Shown: positions 48,601 to 55,248 of the stretch, one piece after another
Layout: the number at the start of each line of letters is the position of its first letter
How positions within the stretch are numbered: position 1 is the first letter of the stretch
Source of the DNA: Sediminibacterium ginsengisoli
GTDB lineage: Bacteria > Bacteroidota > Bacteroidia > Chitinophagales > Chitinophagaceae
DNA: 64,000 nt
Reading direction: 5' to 3'
Assembly (NCBI GenBank): GCA_945901845.1
Contig: CAMDLR010000005.1
Location: 21,940-85,939 of the forward strand
Notes under the pieces: model-generated
The model's input: the letters and a program-made list of their open reading frames with translations, nothing else
Told to the model about the DNA's origin: nothing
The model's database searches: none
Position numbers and translations under genes: made by a program

Positions 48601-51431
48601 TTGCCAAATACTTTGATACTTCCAGAAACATTACTTGTTGCAACGCAACCGTTATTGTTTGTAACGGTTAAGTAATAATATAGTTCACCGGCATTTGTAT
48701 TAGTTGGTGTAAATGTGCTTGATGTTGACACTGCTGTTCCACCGCTAGTTGATGCTGATGTATTACTATACCACTGATAGGTGCTAATTGTTGTTGTTGT
48801 GGTTGGTGTTAGTACTGTACCGCTTGGACTTCCAGTGCTTTTACACAATGATTGGTTTGTGTTTGGAATACTTACTGTTGGTAATGCGTGTATAGTAACT
48901 GTTTCAGTTTTAATACAACCATTCGTATTTTTATATGAAATAACAGATGTTCCTGCGCTAATCCCTGTAACAAGTCCAGTATTACTAATTGTTGCAACGC
49001 CTGTTGATGCAGATGACCATGGTGTTGTTGCATCTGCAGTTGCTGAACCCGTTAATTGTGTTGTGCTACTAACGCAAGCACTTAATGTGCCTGTGATTGT
49101 AGGAAGCGGATTGATTGTAATTACTGCAGAACCTGTTCTATCTCCACTGGCAGCTGTACAATTTGCATCTGATAACGAAGTAACTGTATATGTTTTGGTT
49201 GTCGCTAAAGAAACAGAAAATGTATAGGTAGAAGAACTTGTTGTGACTGATGTAGAAGTTGTGCCATCTGAATAAGTAATGCTCCAAGGAGCTGTTCCGG
49301 TTAGTGCAATTGAAATAGTGGCTGCCGTATTTGCGCAGACTGTAGTAGATCCGCTAATTACACTTGTGGGTCTTGGATTGACGGTTAGTGTTACTTCGGG
49401 TGATTCATCATTTGGAGAACAACTTCCACTTACAATAAGCTTGTATTTGTATCCATGCATGCTTAAAGTAACTCCAGTGATACCTAGCGATGCGGTTGTT
49501 GCTCCTGAGTATACACCTGTATTGGTTACATCTGTAAAAGTTGCGCCATTAGCTGTTGTTAGTACCTGCCACCTATATGCCAAGTTGGAACCAACTGCTG
49601 TCGCAGTAAATGTAGTATTTAGCCCATCACAAACAATTTTGTTGGTGGGATCCACTGTTATTTCTGGTCGCTCAAGAACAGTAATTTTCCTTGTAAATGC
49701 AGTAGAAGTTCCACAAGGATTAGAGACAGTTAATGTTAATGTATAATCACCTTTTAATGATAAAGATGGAACAGTAAAGTTTGGAGAACTTGCGCTAACT
49801 GTAGAATTGATTTCTGTAAAACCCAGAGGTCCAGTTAGCTTCCAATTATAGTTTAAAGTGCTACAATATGAACCAGAGGTTAGTGTCGAAGATTTATTAA
49901 CTACTAAGAACGGAGTATTTGCAGGGCAAATTGTGGTATCTGTATTTCTGATATTATCAGTATCAATTAATGCAAATCTTGCTGCGTCTGCTGGAGGAGC
50001 AGCTTCGATACATACAACTGTTTCGTATGGAGCTGGAGTGCAACTATATGTTGTCCCGCCAGTAAAAGGAGCGAGTTGAATTGTATGATTCCCTAGTGAT
50101 AAAGAGCTTGTGGTAAAGTTAGTTGAAATTGATTCCTGAACGCCATCAACAAACCAATAATATAAAACGTTTGGAGTACTACAGCCTGCAACTGTTTTCG
50201 ATCCTTGTGGACTAATAATTGAGGTATTGGTAAATGTTAATGCAGTTCCAACACAACCTTTTGTAGGTCCTGTGTAACTAATTTTAGGTTTTGGAAATAT
50301 TTGTATAGGGGTGAGTGCTTCTTGGGTTTGAGTACAATTTGATGGCTCAGCAACAGTCATCGATGGACCAAAGGAATTATAAATAGTTTGGCCGGAAGCA
50401 ACTACGTTTTTCCCGCATGAACTTTCTGAGTAAGGATGTGTCAGTAGCCCAGATTTGTCAATGATATCTTGAATTGACGTCACATAGTTTGCTGTATTAT
50501 CATCCCATTTTGCGGTGTATATATTTCCAGGGTAGTTAAAATAAGCACTTCCGACCCTTGTTGGGTCTACATCGGTTTTAAAAGTAAAAATACCTGGTGA
50601 GCCTAGGTCATAACATACAACATTTAACAAGGCCGAAAATGGCGCAGATAAATCATTGTTCATGAAAAAATAAGCCTTCGTAGAAATGGTATTTGATTGA
50701 GCTGCATCTGTAATTGTTTGAAAAAAGCGATAATGCACTTTTTGAGGGCTACCAGTTAATTTTAATTTTTGATTTGCTGTTACAGTTACATTTTGATTTT
50801 GTGAAACAAACGCGTCATTATTATAGGCAGGAATTGTTGTGCCATCAAATTCATTTTTAACAGAAAGTGAAACCGAAGTGCTCGTATTATTTTGAACATA
50901 TACATCATCTGATGAAGCAACACACCTTCCAAATAATCCAATACTACTATTCATACTGTAACTTATGAATGGACTTGCATCTGCAGGAGACGTGAATGTT
51001 TGGCTTGTGGCGTTTCCGTTTGTTCCCGTAGTATTTTGAATATTAATTGAAAAGGAGCTTGTTGCCGTTGCTAAAATACCTCCAGAACCATCAAATGCTG
51101 TGATTTTTAATTTGTATGTATTTGCTGCGGTTGCGTTGGCTGGGATTTGTCCATTTATGAAAGTTATATAGTGTGTTTGTGCGGATCCAATTGCTGTATT
51201 AGATGCTGTTGAGTTAAAGTTCCCGTCAGGATCAGATAAGTATAGGTTGAATCTTGTATTATTAACTGGAAATACTCCAGCTGGCGTAAAGAGAGCTGCA
51301 ATGGATGAGCTTTGTCCATATGCGCCTGTTGGAATTGTTTGAAAAGTTATTGAACGGGTTTGCGCAAAAGCAAACAATGAAATCAGCATTCCAATAAAAA
51401 ATAAACTAGACTTTTGTAATGTCTTTTTCAT
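39633..51431 (-). CDS. giant T9SS-secreted multidomain repeat protein (3932 residues)
   Basis: A surface or secreted protein with a signal peptide (about 1-23, ending FAFAQ) and a C-terminal type-B T9SS sorting domain (about 3840-3932: IFLPRAFIPSS, YFKIYDRFGHEVF, WDGTSNG, MEYTW-like and GNVTLIR). Between them, in order, are an N-terminal non-repeat region, Ig-like modules, eight ~100-residue modules with YQWYSNT near their centre (about 850-1620), nine modules with a CSGTPF/CSNxxF start (about 1640-2460, the last two shorter), ~125-residue modules with Cys pairs (about 2460-3490), and three classical PKD domains (WDFGDG at about 3540 and 3630, WNFGDN at about 3710). No enzyme domain is seen, so an adhesive or matrix role is likely. 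It follows a PorP/SprF gene and precedes an M23 gene. Confidence 0.9.
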   Translation of the reverse strand: MKKTLQKSSLFFIGMLISLFAFAQTRSITFQTIPTGAYGQSSSIAALFTPAGVFPVNNTRFNLYLSDPDGNFNSTASNTAIGSAQTHYITFINGQIPANATAANTYKLKITAFDGSGGILATATSSFSINIQNTTGTNGNATSQTFTSPADASPFISYSMNSSIGLFGRCVASSDDVYVQNNTSTSVSLSVKNEFDGTTIPAYNNDAFVSQNQNVTVTANQKLKLTGSPQKVHYRFFQTITDAAQSNTISTKAYFFMNNDLSAPFSALLNVVCYDLGSPGIFTFKTDVDPTRVGSAYFNYPGNIYTAKWDDNTANYVTSIQDIIDKSGLLTHPYSESSCGKNVVASGQTIYNSFGPSMTVAEPSNCTQTQEALTPIQIFPKPKISYTGPTKGCVGTALTFTNTSIISPQGSKTVAGCSTPNVLYYWFVDGVQESISTNFTTSSLSLGNHTIQLAPFTGGTTYSCTPAPYETVVCIEAAPPADAARFALIDTDNIRNTDTTICPANTPFLVVNKSSTLTSGSYCSTLNYNWKLTGPLGFTEINSTVSASSPNFTVPSLSLKGDYTLTLTVSNPCGTSTAFTRKITVLERPEITVDPTNKIVCDGLNTTFTATAVGSNLAYRWQVLTTANGATFTDVTNTGVYSGATTASLGITGVTLSMHGYKYKLIVSGSCSPNDESPEVTLTVNPRPTSVISGSTTVCANTAATISIALTGTAPWSITYSDGTTSTSVTTSSSTYTFSVSLATTKTYTVTSLSDANCTAASGDRTGSAVITINPLPTITGTLSACVSSTTQLTGSATADATTPWSSASTGVATISNTGLVTGISAGTSVISYKNTNGCIKTETVTIHALPTVSIPNTNQSLCKSTGSPSGTVLTPTTTTTISTYQWYSNTSASTSGGTAVSTSSTFTPTNTNAGELYYYLTVTNNNGCVATSNVSGSIKVFGKPTITALPTTTSYCINAPAASLTPTITNGGYGSLNYQWYSNTTASTSGATLITNETNATFTPPTTAAGVKYYYVAVTNGGPTSSSNCNTETSSITEIKVYATPTITTDPVSATYCAGATPVALSIPGATAGGYGTATYQWYSNTTASTTGGTLVASTATYTPNISSAGTTYYFANVSNGATGGASGCNNLNSAIVTITVHPLPVITSSTFATESLCISSTATSMTASATTTTGTISGYQWYSNTSSSNASGTLINGATNATFTPPTSTTGTTYYFCEITNSWGCKTKTLVSGAINVYAAPVINSQPTGATYCQNTTATALSVTATAGGLGTPTYQWYSNTTNTNAGGTPITGATSTTYTPSTSTVGTTYYYVNINNGGGASGCSILASNAVAILVNDSPVINAFSLVTQSICLNATPANLSVTASTAAGTISATGYQWFSNNTSSTSGAISLSGENANTYTPPTNVAGTKYYFALITNSFNCTTTTIVSGSINVNPLPTISSQPSQNIQTKCLNETFTALYVTATAGSGSISKYEWYSNTTNSTTGGTLVANNASSALTNSYTPLATSGGLLYYYVIVYNTNGCQITSAISAPFTVNDLPSISVQPSSSNQTACLNTATTNLTVSASPGSGNINTYTWYKTTSLTPVSWTVVAANTTSSTTNTYTPASNTVGSLYYYVIVTNSNGCIKASDASGSVTINPVAIINNQSNAYCSGTPFTRTLTTGGGITVPANTTFSWNSPNITGGLTGGAPGTAQTTLNGTLVNPSNTPQTATYTVIPRTGSCDGAAFTYTVTVNPKASITVADLNICSVTPFTFTPTDGTNGNIIPANTTYAWSIPVSNPAGAVTGGAASSSQTNFSGNLANTTNTQKTATYTVTPTSPVGPCDGNNFTIVVNVNARPVIANKTQTICSGTAFSITPANAGSEIVPANTTYSWTVQDNASITGESNGNTTGNTIGQTLTNNSNSVQTVVYTVTPVSGDVGNCTGPTFTITVTVNPKPLISAKTVLACSNELFTTTITNGSNGDIVPNGITYTWSAPIVTGNMTGGAAGNTALSVSGNLTNPTSVEQTATYTISPSVPGSTTCTGQGFTVVATIKPKAIIATKITAACSNDPFTFTLTDGVGTDVIPTGTTYTWSSLPTVTGGLTGGTTGSAQNTVGGTLTNPSNTSQTATYNVIANSNGCSSTQFSATATIYARPLITTQNVSSCSGSAFSVPLSNGGGNILPSSTTYTWFVSTNNNNITGQSDVTIGQSSIGQTLTNNTNVAQQITYTVTPKSGATGQCIGATFLVTVTVNPKPVITTQTQTICSNTTFMITPVNGGNLIVPASTTYTWNTAPTSNPLGAISGGAAQLSSVSNISQLLTNNSNSQGLLTYVVTPTSGTAGSCVGAPFNVEITVSPKPILTSTLTPPAICNATNFSYNPISPTDGVSWIWTRNTIVGISNTAGTGTGVINETLINTTPNRITVPYSFALTTYGCPNTQTVNVIVNPTPQLTSLLTLPAQCSGTPFYYNPTSATVGTTYTWTRANIGGISNPAANGSGAISETLINTSPNPIVVNYVFTLTANGCTNQQSISVTIDPLPIASFNIGGVRADCGPITRTFINNSSVNSSPLTNGTFTWGIDILRNGGSVPVYSLINTNYTTQVNYTFTNTGIRDSLYPIFLTAKSPNGCLNTYRDTITVHPDARIDLTIGTIAACAPFDAINSLNVVNKTDPSPDPTINLFSSYKWTIRDKRGNILSNTVSPTPPNYTITNADDTLHIALKVNSLYGCRPDSVNRIVYTYQNPIVNFTVAPQNSCTMLSTQAVNTSYIGPNRSTSTLRYAWYANGSLLSNAGVPGTFNLINNSNTRDTIYTIKLVVSETINNCKDSSSVGNLVVYPKPKAIFTIDKADEVCTTISGVNSSINNSSLFKNGTVPQYKWSVTYNNLYDTAKAIIIDSTTAPFIAAKPNFKFKDAKGTVDTSYNINMMIYTVNGCIDTLTKSIKIRRRPNVNFTIPVEGCGIYIVNPTDNTINFPNDSLNRQWTVLPTGGLSLFSANSNIPNIIFPINNTANSIAYKVKQSVTVKGFDDCIDSLYRFITIHPKPTASFTVGKIDSCGPWTKTFRNTSDPKNGLGINAITSRWEVRKDNIVKLNTSAQNLTYTFTNTGVVDSVYTVRLFVSNPQGCLDTTALQQITVHPNARAFFNTDTLGCAPFKIRDHIKVQDFPGANDIWRYEWRIYDRFGFLQGNYDSSVLAPDYIIQNESDTVTLQLIAYSKWGCTQDIFSRQVITRPNSVKANVTADSTICANLPLAFTNTSYYGNNNQTAGLIYDWYVNDSKVTSLNSPTFTFRNNSNILDSILYVKLVTTYTGTGCNDSVTKKITIYPAPAPNFTVTTKEICGNPVGFKNFVTESIIAKNNIYNATWALTNVTLNKPSGIQVLPTSINKRFQLQFGDNPGNIDTVYAIKLTATSINGCKADTTTNISLYRRPNVKFTISNALVCGENTLQLTDQTSNVPTSKVWSYISPTGNPLLFFPSATAISPKVLVPPNITGNLVSYYIKQVATTVNGCVDSAIVQLDAKALPTAVFSMSDTTTCIDSITIKFKDESIPRTPETIIRWLWDFGDGTTSSSQNPSHFYSKPGTYTISLVITNNEGCSSLPTRKKLTVFGPPKAAFVMPKQICLTDSIPFVNTSSLGYGSTRFISYTWDFGDGIPLNYTANPTHRFKFAGTFKVRLTVRADSSCLTSTFVDSVIVIGYPKAKFGIVNYCVESPIFFKDSSIAGYADKVGSWKWNFGDNSFNSVASPVHIYKNIGTFPVQLIVGGNLCPSMQDSITVPLKIIDRRRDSVYAIKYLQYNVSQSLCAVPGGDKYTWSPSTDINPIDSRCVNINVQHPKTTYKITIIDSAGCTITDRQEIWGFPGTDIFLPRAFIPSSNNRDNAIFKPIYVGVTAIKYFKIYDRFGHEVFTTSDMSKYWDGTSNGVNQPMETYTWIIQGFDYNNKPVIRQGNVTLIRYQ
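44050..46500 (-). repeat. coding repeats of about 300 bases, PKD-like type
   Basis: Within the giant gene the plus-strand word CAAGTGTAGG recurs at 44611, 44911, 45202 and 45502, with degenerate copies near 45802 and 46102, a spacing of 291-300 bases. Each unit encodes a module that starts CSxxxF and contains ANTTYxW and NPSNTxQTATYTV. Two shorter copies lie at the left end. Confidence 0.85.
46560..48900 (-). repeat. coding repeats of about 300 bases, YQWYSNT type
   Basis: Eight units of 288-309 bases. Recognisable plus-strand words are ATAATA (the YYY/YYF codons, at about 46569, 46874, 47490, 47778, 48082, 48382 and 48670) and ACCACTG or ACCATTG (QW codons). Divergence between units is larger than in a recent duplication, yet the period is kept. 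Confidence 0.82.
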
Positions 51432-51479
51432 TCAGCACTATATTAAATTTCTTAAATAATAATTTTTGGATGGTGTATT

Positions 51480-52526
51480 TTACCACAAAATAAATCGGCA
51501 CTTTAGCTTTCTCAATTGATCATTGTTTGGATCGTCAAACAACATCATTTTTAAATTTAGTTCTAACGAGCCTGCACCTGCTCTAGCAAGTCTTAATTCG
51601 GAGGTGGTAATGTCATAGTTTAAACCCACCGATAAATTTCCTTTTTTGTATCCAACGTAAGGCGCAAAAGAATCTTTGAAACGCATGAAAGCGCCAATTT
51701 GAAATTCATCTCCATCTTCATCGATATATCCATTAATGTTTCTGCCATATACGATACCAAGTGTTGTAAAATTGCTCGCTTCTGATCTTGTGTGCGCAAA
51801 TGAACCATACAAGCGGTTTTCATTTTTATCGCTCAAAGAGATGCCCCCGTGTGCAGTAAGACCTGGAGGTATGCTAAATGATAAATTATTGTTTTTGCTA
51901 GTAGGTCTATTTAAATGGGAACCCGCAATGCCAATATAGTAGCTAAAGTCTTGTTCTAAATAGGAGAGCAATAAGCCAGCGCTATAGTCAAATATATTTG
52001 ACGAAAATCCAAAACCTTCGCCACTTGGTATGCTACTATTATATCCAATGTATGGGGCGAATTGAGATTGAAATGTTAGTTTGGTATAGTCAAGTAAATA
52101 GGATCGGTAGCTCATTTGTGCGCCAAACCCAAGTCGTAAACTTCCTGATTGATCAATGGCTTTATGAAAAGCAAAGTTTCCACCAATTTGTGTTTGCTTA
52201 AATCCGCCATCGTTGGATTTGTCATAAACCGCCAAAAGTCCAACTGCGGCAATATCATTTGCGCCAATAAAATTGTCTAAAATTCGAGTCTCTCCATTAA
52301 ATACACCGGTCACGTATGGATAGGCAACATTGCCCCACTGACTTTTAAAATTTGATTGAATACTTGCGCGACCATTAAACAAACCATTGGTTGCTGGATT
52401 GACCATTAATGGTGCAGAATAATTCTGTGTAAACGGAATCATTTGCGCACTAGCCAACTTGAAATTCAATAAAAAAAACACAAAGCAATATTGCTTCAAG
52501 TGGGGGAGCTTGATACGTTTATTCAT
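51480..52526 (-). CDS. PorP/SprF-family type IX secretion membrane protein
   Basis: This outer-membrane protein family holds or exports partner substrates with type-B sorting domains. The ATG at 52526 gives a signal peptide (MNKRIKLPHLKQYCFVFFLL to about residue 28, ending ASAQ) and 348 residues. Family marks are MIPFTQNYSAPLMVNPATNGLF, the repeated strand pairs such as LRLGFGAQMSYRSYLLDYTKL, and FAPYVGYKKGNLSVGLNYDI. It ends KCRFILW. The gene lies 48 bases upstream of the giant substrate and on the same strand, the usual SprF-substrate arrangement. Confidence 0.88.
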   Translation of the reverse strand: MNKRIKLPHLKQYCFVFFLLNFKLASAQMIPFTQNYSAPLMVNPATNGLFNGRASIQSNFKSQWGNVAYPYVTGVFNGETRILDNFIGANDIAAVGLLAVYDKSNDGGFKQTQIGGNFAFHKAIDQSGSLRLGFGAQMSYRSYLLDYTKLTFQSQFAPYIGYNSSIPSGEGFGFSSNIFDYSAGLLLSYLEQDFSYYIGIAGSHLNRPTSKNNNLSFSIPPGLTAHGGISLSDKNENRLYGSFAHTRSEASNFTTLGIVYGRNINGYIDEDGDEFQIGAFMRFKDSFAPYVGYKKGNLSVGLNYDITTSELRLARAGAGSLELNLKMMLFDDPNNDQLRKLKCRFILW

Positions 52527-52815
52527 ACTTACTTTTTTTGTTTTGGGTTGTCCATCCACAGACATGGCCCAAACAAATAATTGAAACTAGAGCGGCTGGA
52601 GGGAATAGATAGCCAGCAGTTCAATTTCCTGCCATTAAAAATAACAGATTTTACTCTAATTTAAGTATAAATACCCTAGAAAAAGCTCGTATTTGCCGTA
52701 TGAATTAGGTAAATATTGCATGTGTTAAGTCAAATCAACCAAAAAGTTACAAAAACTGCCAATTTTGCAAACATTTGACGAGGCAGTTTGTTTAGTTTCT
52801 ATAAACCAACGTTTT

Positions 52816-55248
52816 ATGAAAATTGCACAAAAATCAGCCTTTTTTGTCTTCCTTTTAGGTCCACTTTTTGTTTTGGGGCAGACTACTGGAAAATTGAGTG
52901 GTACTATATACAATAAAAAAACACAGCAAAGAGTGCTTGGTTTAACGGTTCAGGTAATTCCCGGAAATACCAAAACAGTTTCTGATAGCCTTGGCAATTT
53001 CAGGTTCACTCAACTAAAGCCTGGACCTTACACTCTGGAAATATCGGGGGTTGGTTTTAAAACAAAACAACTTAACAATATACCCGTTACAACTGGTAAT
53101 GAAAATAACATTCAAATAGAAATTGAGGAACTTGTTAATCAATTATCAAATGTGACCGTAACTAGTCGAAGAAGTTCTGCTAAAGCGGCAACACTGGAAA
53201 GTCCGTTAAGTATTCAGCGCTTAACTACCGAAGATATTAAAAACAACCCTGGTGGTTTTTTTGATATCAGCAAGGTGATACAATCACTTCCAGGTGTTGG
53301 TGGCGGTGCTGCAGGAGGAACATTTAGAAATGATATTATTATTAGAGGAGGAGCCCCGAGTGAAAATGTATTTTACTTAGACGGAATAGAAATTCCAATT
53401 ATAAATCACTTTGGTACACAAGGAAGTGGCGGTGGCCCTGCCGGAATTTTAAATGTACTCTTGATTGAGGATGTAAAGCTCAGTACTTCTGCATTTGATG
53501 CGAGATACGATAATGCACTTAGTAGTGTATTTCAATTCAAGCAAAAAAATGGTAACCCAAATAAATTTCAGGGTAATGTGCGTTTGAGTCTTACAGAAAG
53601 CGCCTTAACATTTGATGGGCCGCTTTCAAAAAAGACAACTTTTATTGCGTCTGCTCGTAAGAGTAGTTTAGGTATACTTGCCGGGTTGCTCAATTGGTCT
53701 TTTTTACCTAACTATTCCGATTTTCAGTTTAAAACCACCACGCGTATTAACGATAAAACAACCTTAACATTCCTTGGTGTGGCAGCTGTTGACAGGTTTA
53801 AATTTATCACACCCGATAGTTTAACTGCCGAAAATCAGTACATATTAGGTAATAGCCCCACCATTGATCAAAATAGTTACACGGTTGGTGCTACCCTGAA
53901 AAAAATTATACCAAATGGTTATTGGAATTTGAGTGTTAGCAGAAATTTTTTAGACAATCAGGCTAATAAATTTGAAGACAATAAAAATCCTAACGAGCAG
54001 CAGCGCATACTAAAAATAAAAAGTATTGAAGCGGAAAATAAAATTAGATGGGATGTTACAAAAAACTACGACAATATTACATTAAGCTATGGATTAACAG
54101 GACAATTGGTAAGATTCGATAATGATTTTTTCCAGGTTTTAAATAAGTCTACTAACCCACTTATTTATCCTTCATTGGTTATTGAAAGTAAAACCAATAC
54201 AAATTTTTTCCGTTACGGCGGATTTGCTCAAATTGGTACACGTGTACTAAATGATAAATTATCGCTCAGTGGTGGACTCCGTATGGATGCTAATAATTTA
54301 AGCAATAGTGAATCCAATCCATTACAACAATTAAGTCCAAGACTCAGTGCTAGTTTGGCTATTTCAGATGTGCTTCGATTTAATGCGAGCTATGGTATTT
54401 ACTACCGCTTGCCTACTTATACGCAATTAAATTTTAGCAATAGTAGTACGGGTGAAAAAACCAATCCGGGTCATTATATTAAGGCTACGCATTATGTGGC
54501 AGGATTGGAATATTTGCCAAAAAATACAACAAGAATTACAGTTGAGGGTTTCTATAAAGCATACAATAATTATCCAGTTAGTATTAATGATGGTATAAGT
54601 ATTGCAAACAAAGGGTTAGAGTTTGGTGCGATTGGTAATGAGCCTATAGCGCAATTTGGAAAAGGTAGGGCTTATGGCTTTGAATTTTTTGCACAACAAA
54701 AATTAACCAAAAACTTTTTTGGTGTTTTCAGCTACACTTTTTACAGAAGTGAATTTACAGGGCTTGACAATAAATTTGTTTCGGCAAGTTGGGACAATCG
54801 TCAGCTTATTAGTATGACAGCTGGATATAAGCTTCCAAAAAACTGGGAAATTGGTTTGAAATTCAGATACCAAGGGGCTGCTCCATTTACGCCTTATAAC
54901 GAATCATTAAGTAGAGCTAATTATTTAGCCATTGGTTCTGGTATTTTTGATTATTTTAGAATCAACTCTATGCGACTTTCTGCATTTAATGCAGCAGATA
55001 TAAGAATCGATAAAAAATGGAATTTCAAAAAAACTACATTAGATTTTTACATCGATATCACTAACTTTTACGGTTCAGAAGCCAAGGAAGCAGATTTGTA
55101 TACCTTCAAAAGAAACGAGGCAAATACAGCGTTTGTTACTTCTGATGGAAAACCTTTAATGCCAGACGGCAGCAACGCAGTACCGGTATATTTAAAAAAC
55201 TCTCAATCAACCATATTACCTAGTATTGGCCTCATTATTGAATTTTAA
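52816..55248 (+). CDS. TonB-dependent receptor with carboxypeptidase-regulatory-like domain
   Basis: An 810-residue outer-membrane receptor. After a signal peptide (about 1-23, ending VLGQ) comes a CarboxypepD_reg-like domain (about 25-115: GKLSGTIYNKKTQQRVLG, SDSLGNFRFTQLKPGPYTLEISGVGFKT), then the plug (about 130-240: DISKVIQSLPGVGGG, DIIIRGGAPSENVFYLDGIEIP), then a 22-strand-type barrel ending LPSIGLIIEF. No SusD gene is adjacent, so it is not a standard SusC/D pair. The start at 52816 is chosen because it gives the signal peptide. Its 3' end overlaps the convergent Kelch lipoprotein gene by 4 bases. Confidence 0.88.
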   Translation: MKIAQKSAFFVFLLGPLFVLGQTTGKLSGTIYNKKTQQRVLGLTVQVIPGNTKTVSDSLGNFRFTQLKPGPYTLEISGVGFKTKQLNNIPVTTGNENNIQIEIEELVNQLSNVTVTSRRSSAKAATLESPLSIQRLTTEDIKNNPGGFFDISKVIQSLPGVGGGAAGGTFRNDIIIRGGAPSENVFYLDGIEIPIINHFGTQGSGGGPAGILNVLLIEDVKLSTSAFDARYDNALSSVFQFKQKNGNPNKFQGNVRLSLTESALTFDGPLSKKTTFIASARKSSLGILAGLLNWSFLPNYSDFQFKTTTRINDKTTLTFLGVAAVDRFKFITPDSLTAENQYILGNSPTIDQNSYTVGATLKKIIPNGYWNLSVSRNFLDNQANKFEDNKNPNEQQRILKIKSIEAENKIRWDVTKNYDNITLSYGLTGQLVRFDNDFFQVLNKSTNPLIYPSLVIESKTNTNFFRYGGFAQIGTRVLNDKLSLSGGLRMDANNLSNSESNPLQQLSPRLSASLAISDVLRFNASYGIYYRLPTYTQLNFSNSSTGEKTNPGHYIKATHYVAGLEYLPKNTTRITVEGFYKAYNNYPVSINDGISIANKGLEFGAIGNEPIAQFGKGRAYGFEFFAQQKLTKNFFGVFSYTFYRSEFTGLDNKFVSASWDNRQLISMTAGYKLPKNWEIGLKFRYQGAAPFTPYNESLSRANYLAIGSGIFDYFRINSMRLSAFNAADIRIDKKWNFKKTTLDFYIDITNFYGSEAKEADLYTFKRNEANTAFVTSDGKPLMPDGSNAVPVYLKNSQSTILPSIGLIIEF

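Noticed and set aside
44050..48900. Regularly spaced repeats that could be taken for CRISPR or satellite DNA
   Set aside because: The period is 290-309 bases, the frame stays open, and the repeats encode diverged protein modules with a preserved domain pattern.
48781..49746. Long plus-strand open frames opposite the giant gene
   Set aside because: They are rich in Val and Leu because they mirror Thr/Ser/Asn-rich coding on the other strand; they have no start context, no known motif, and lie inside a well-supported gene.
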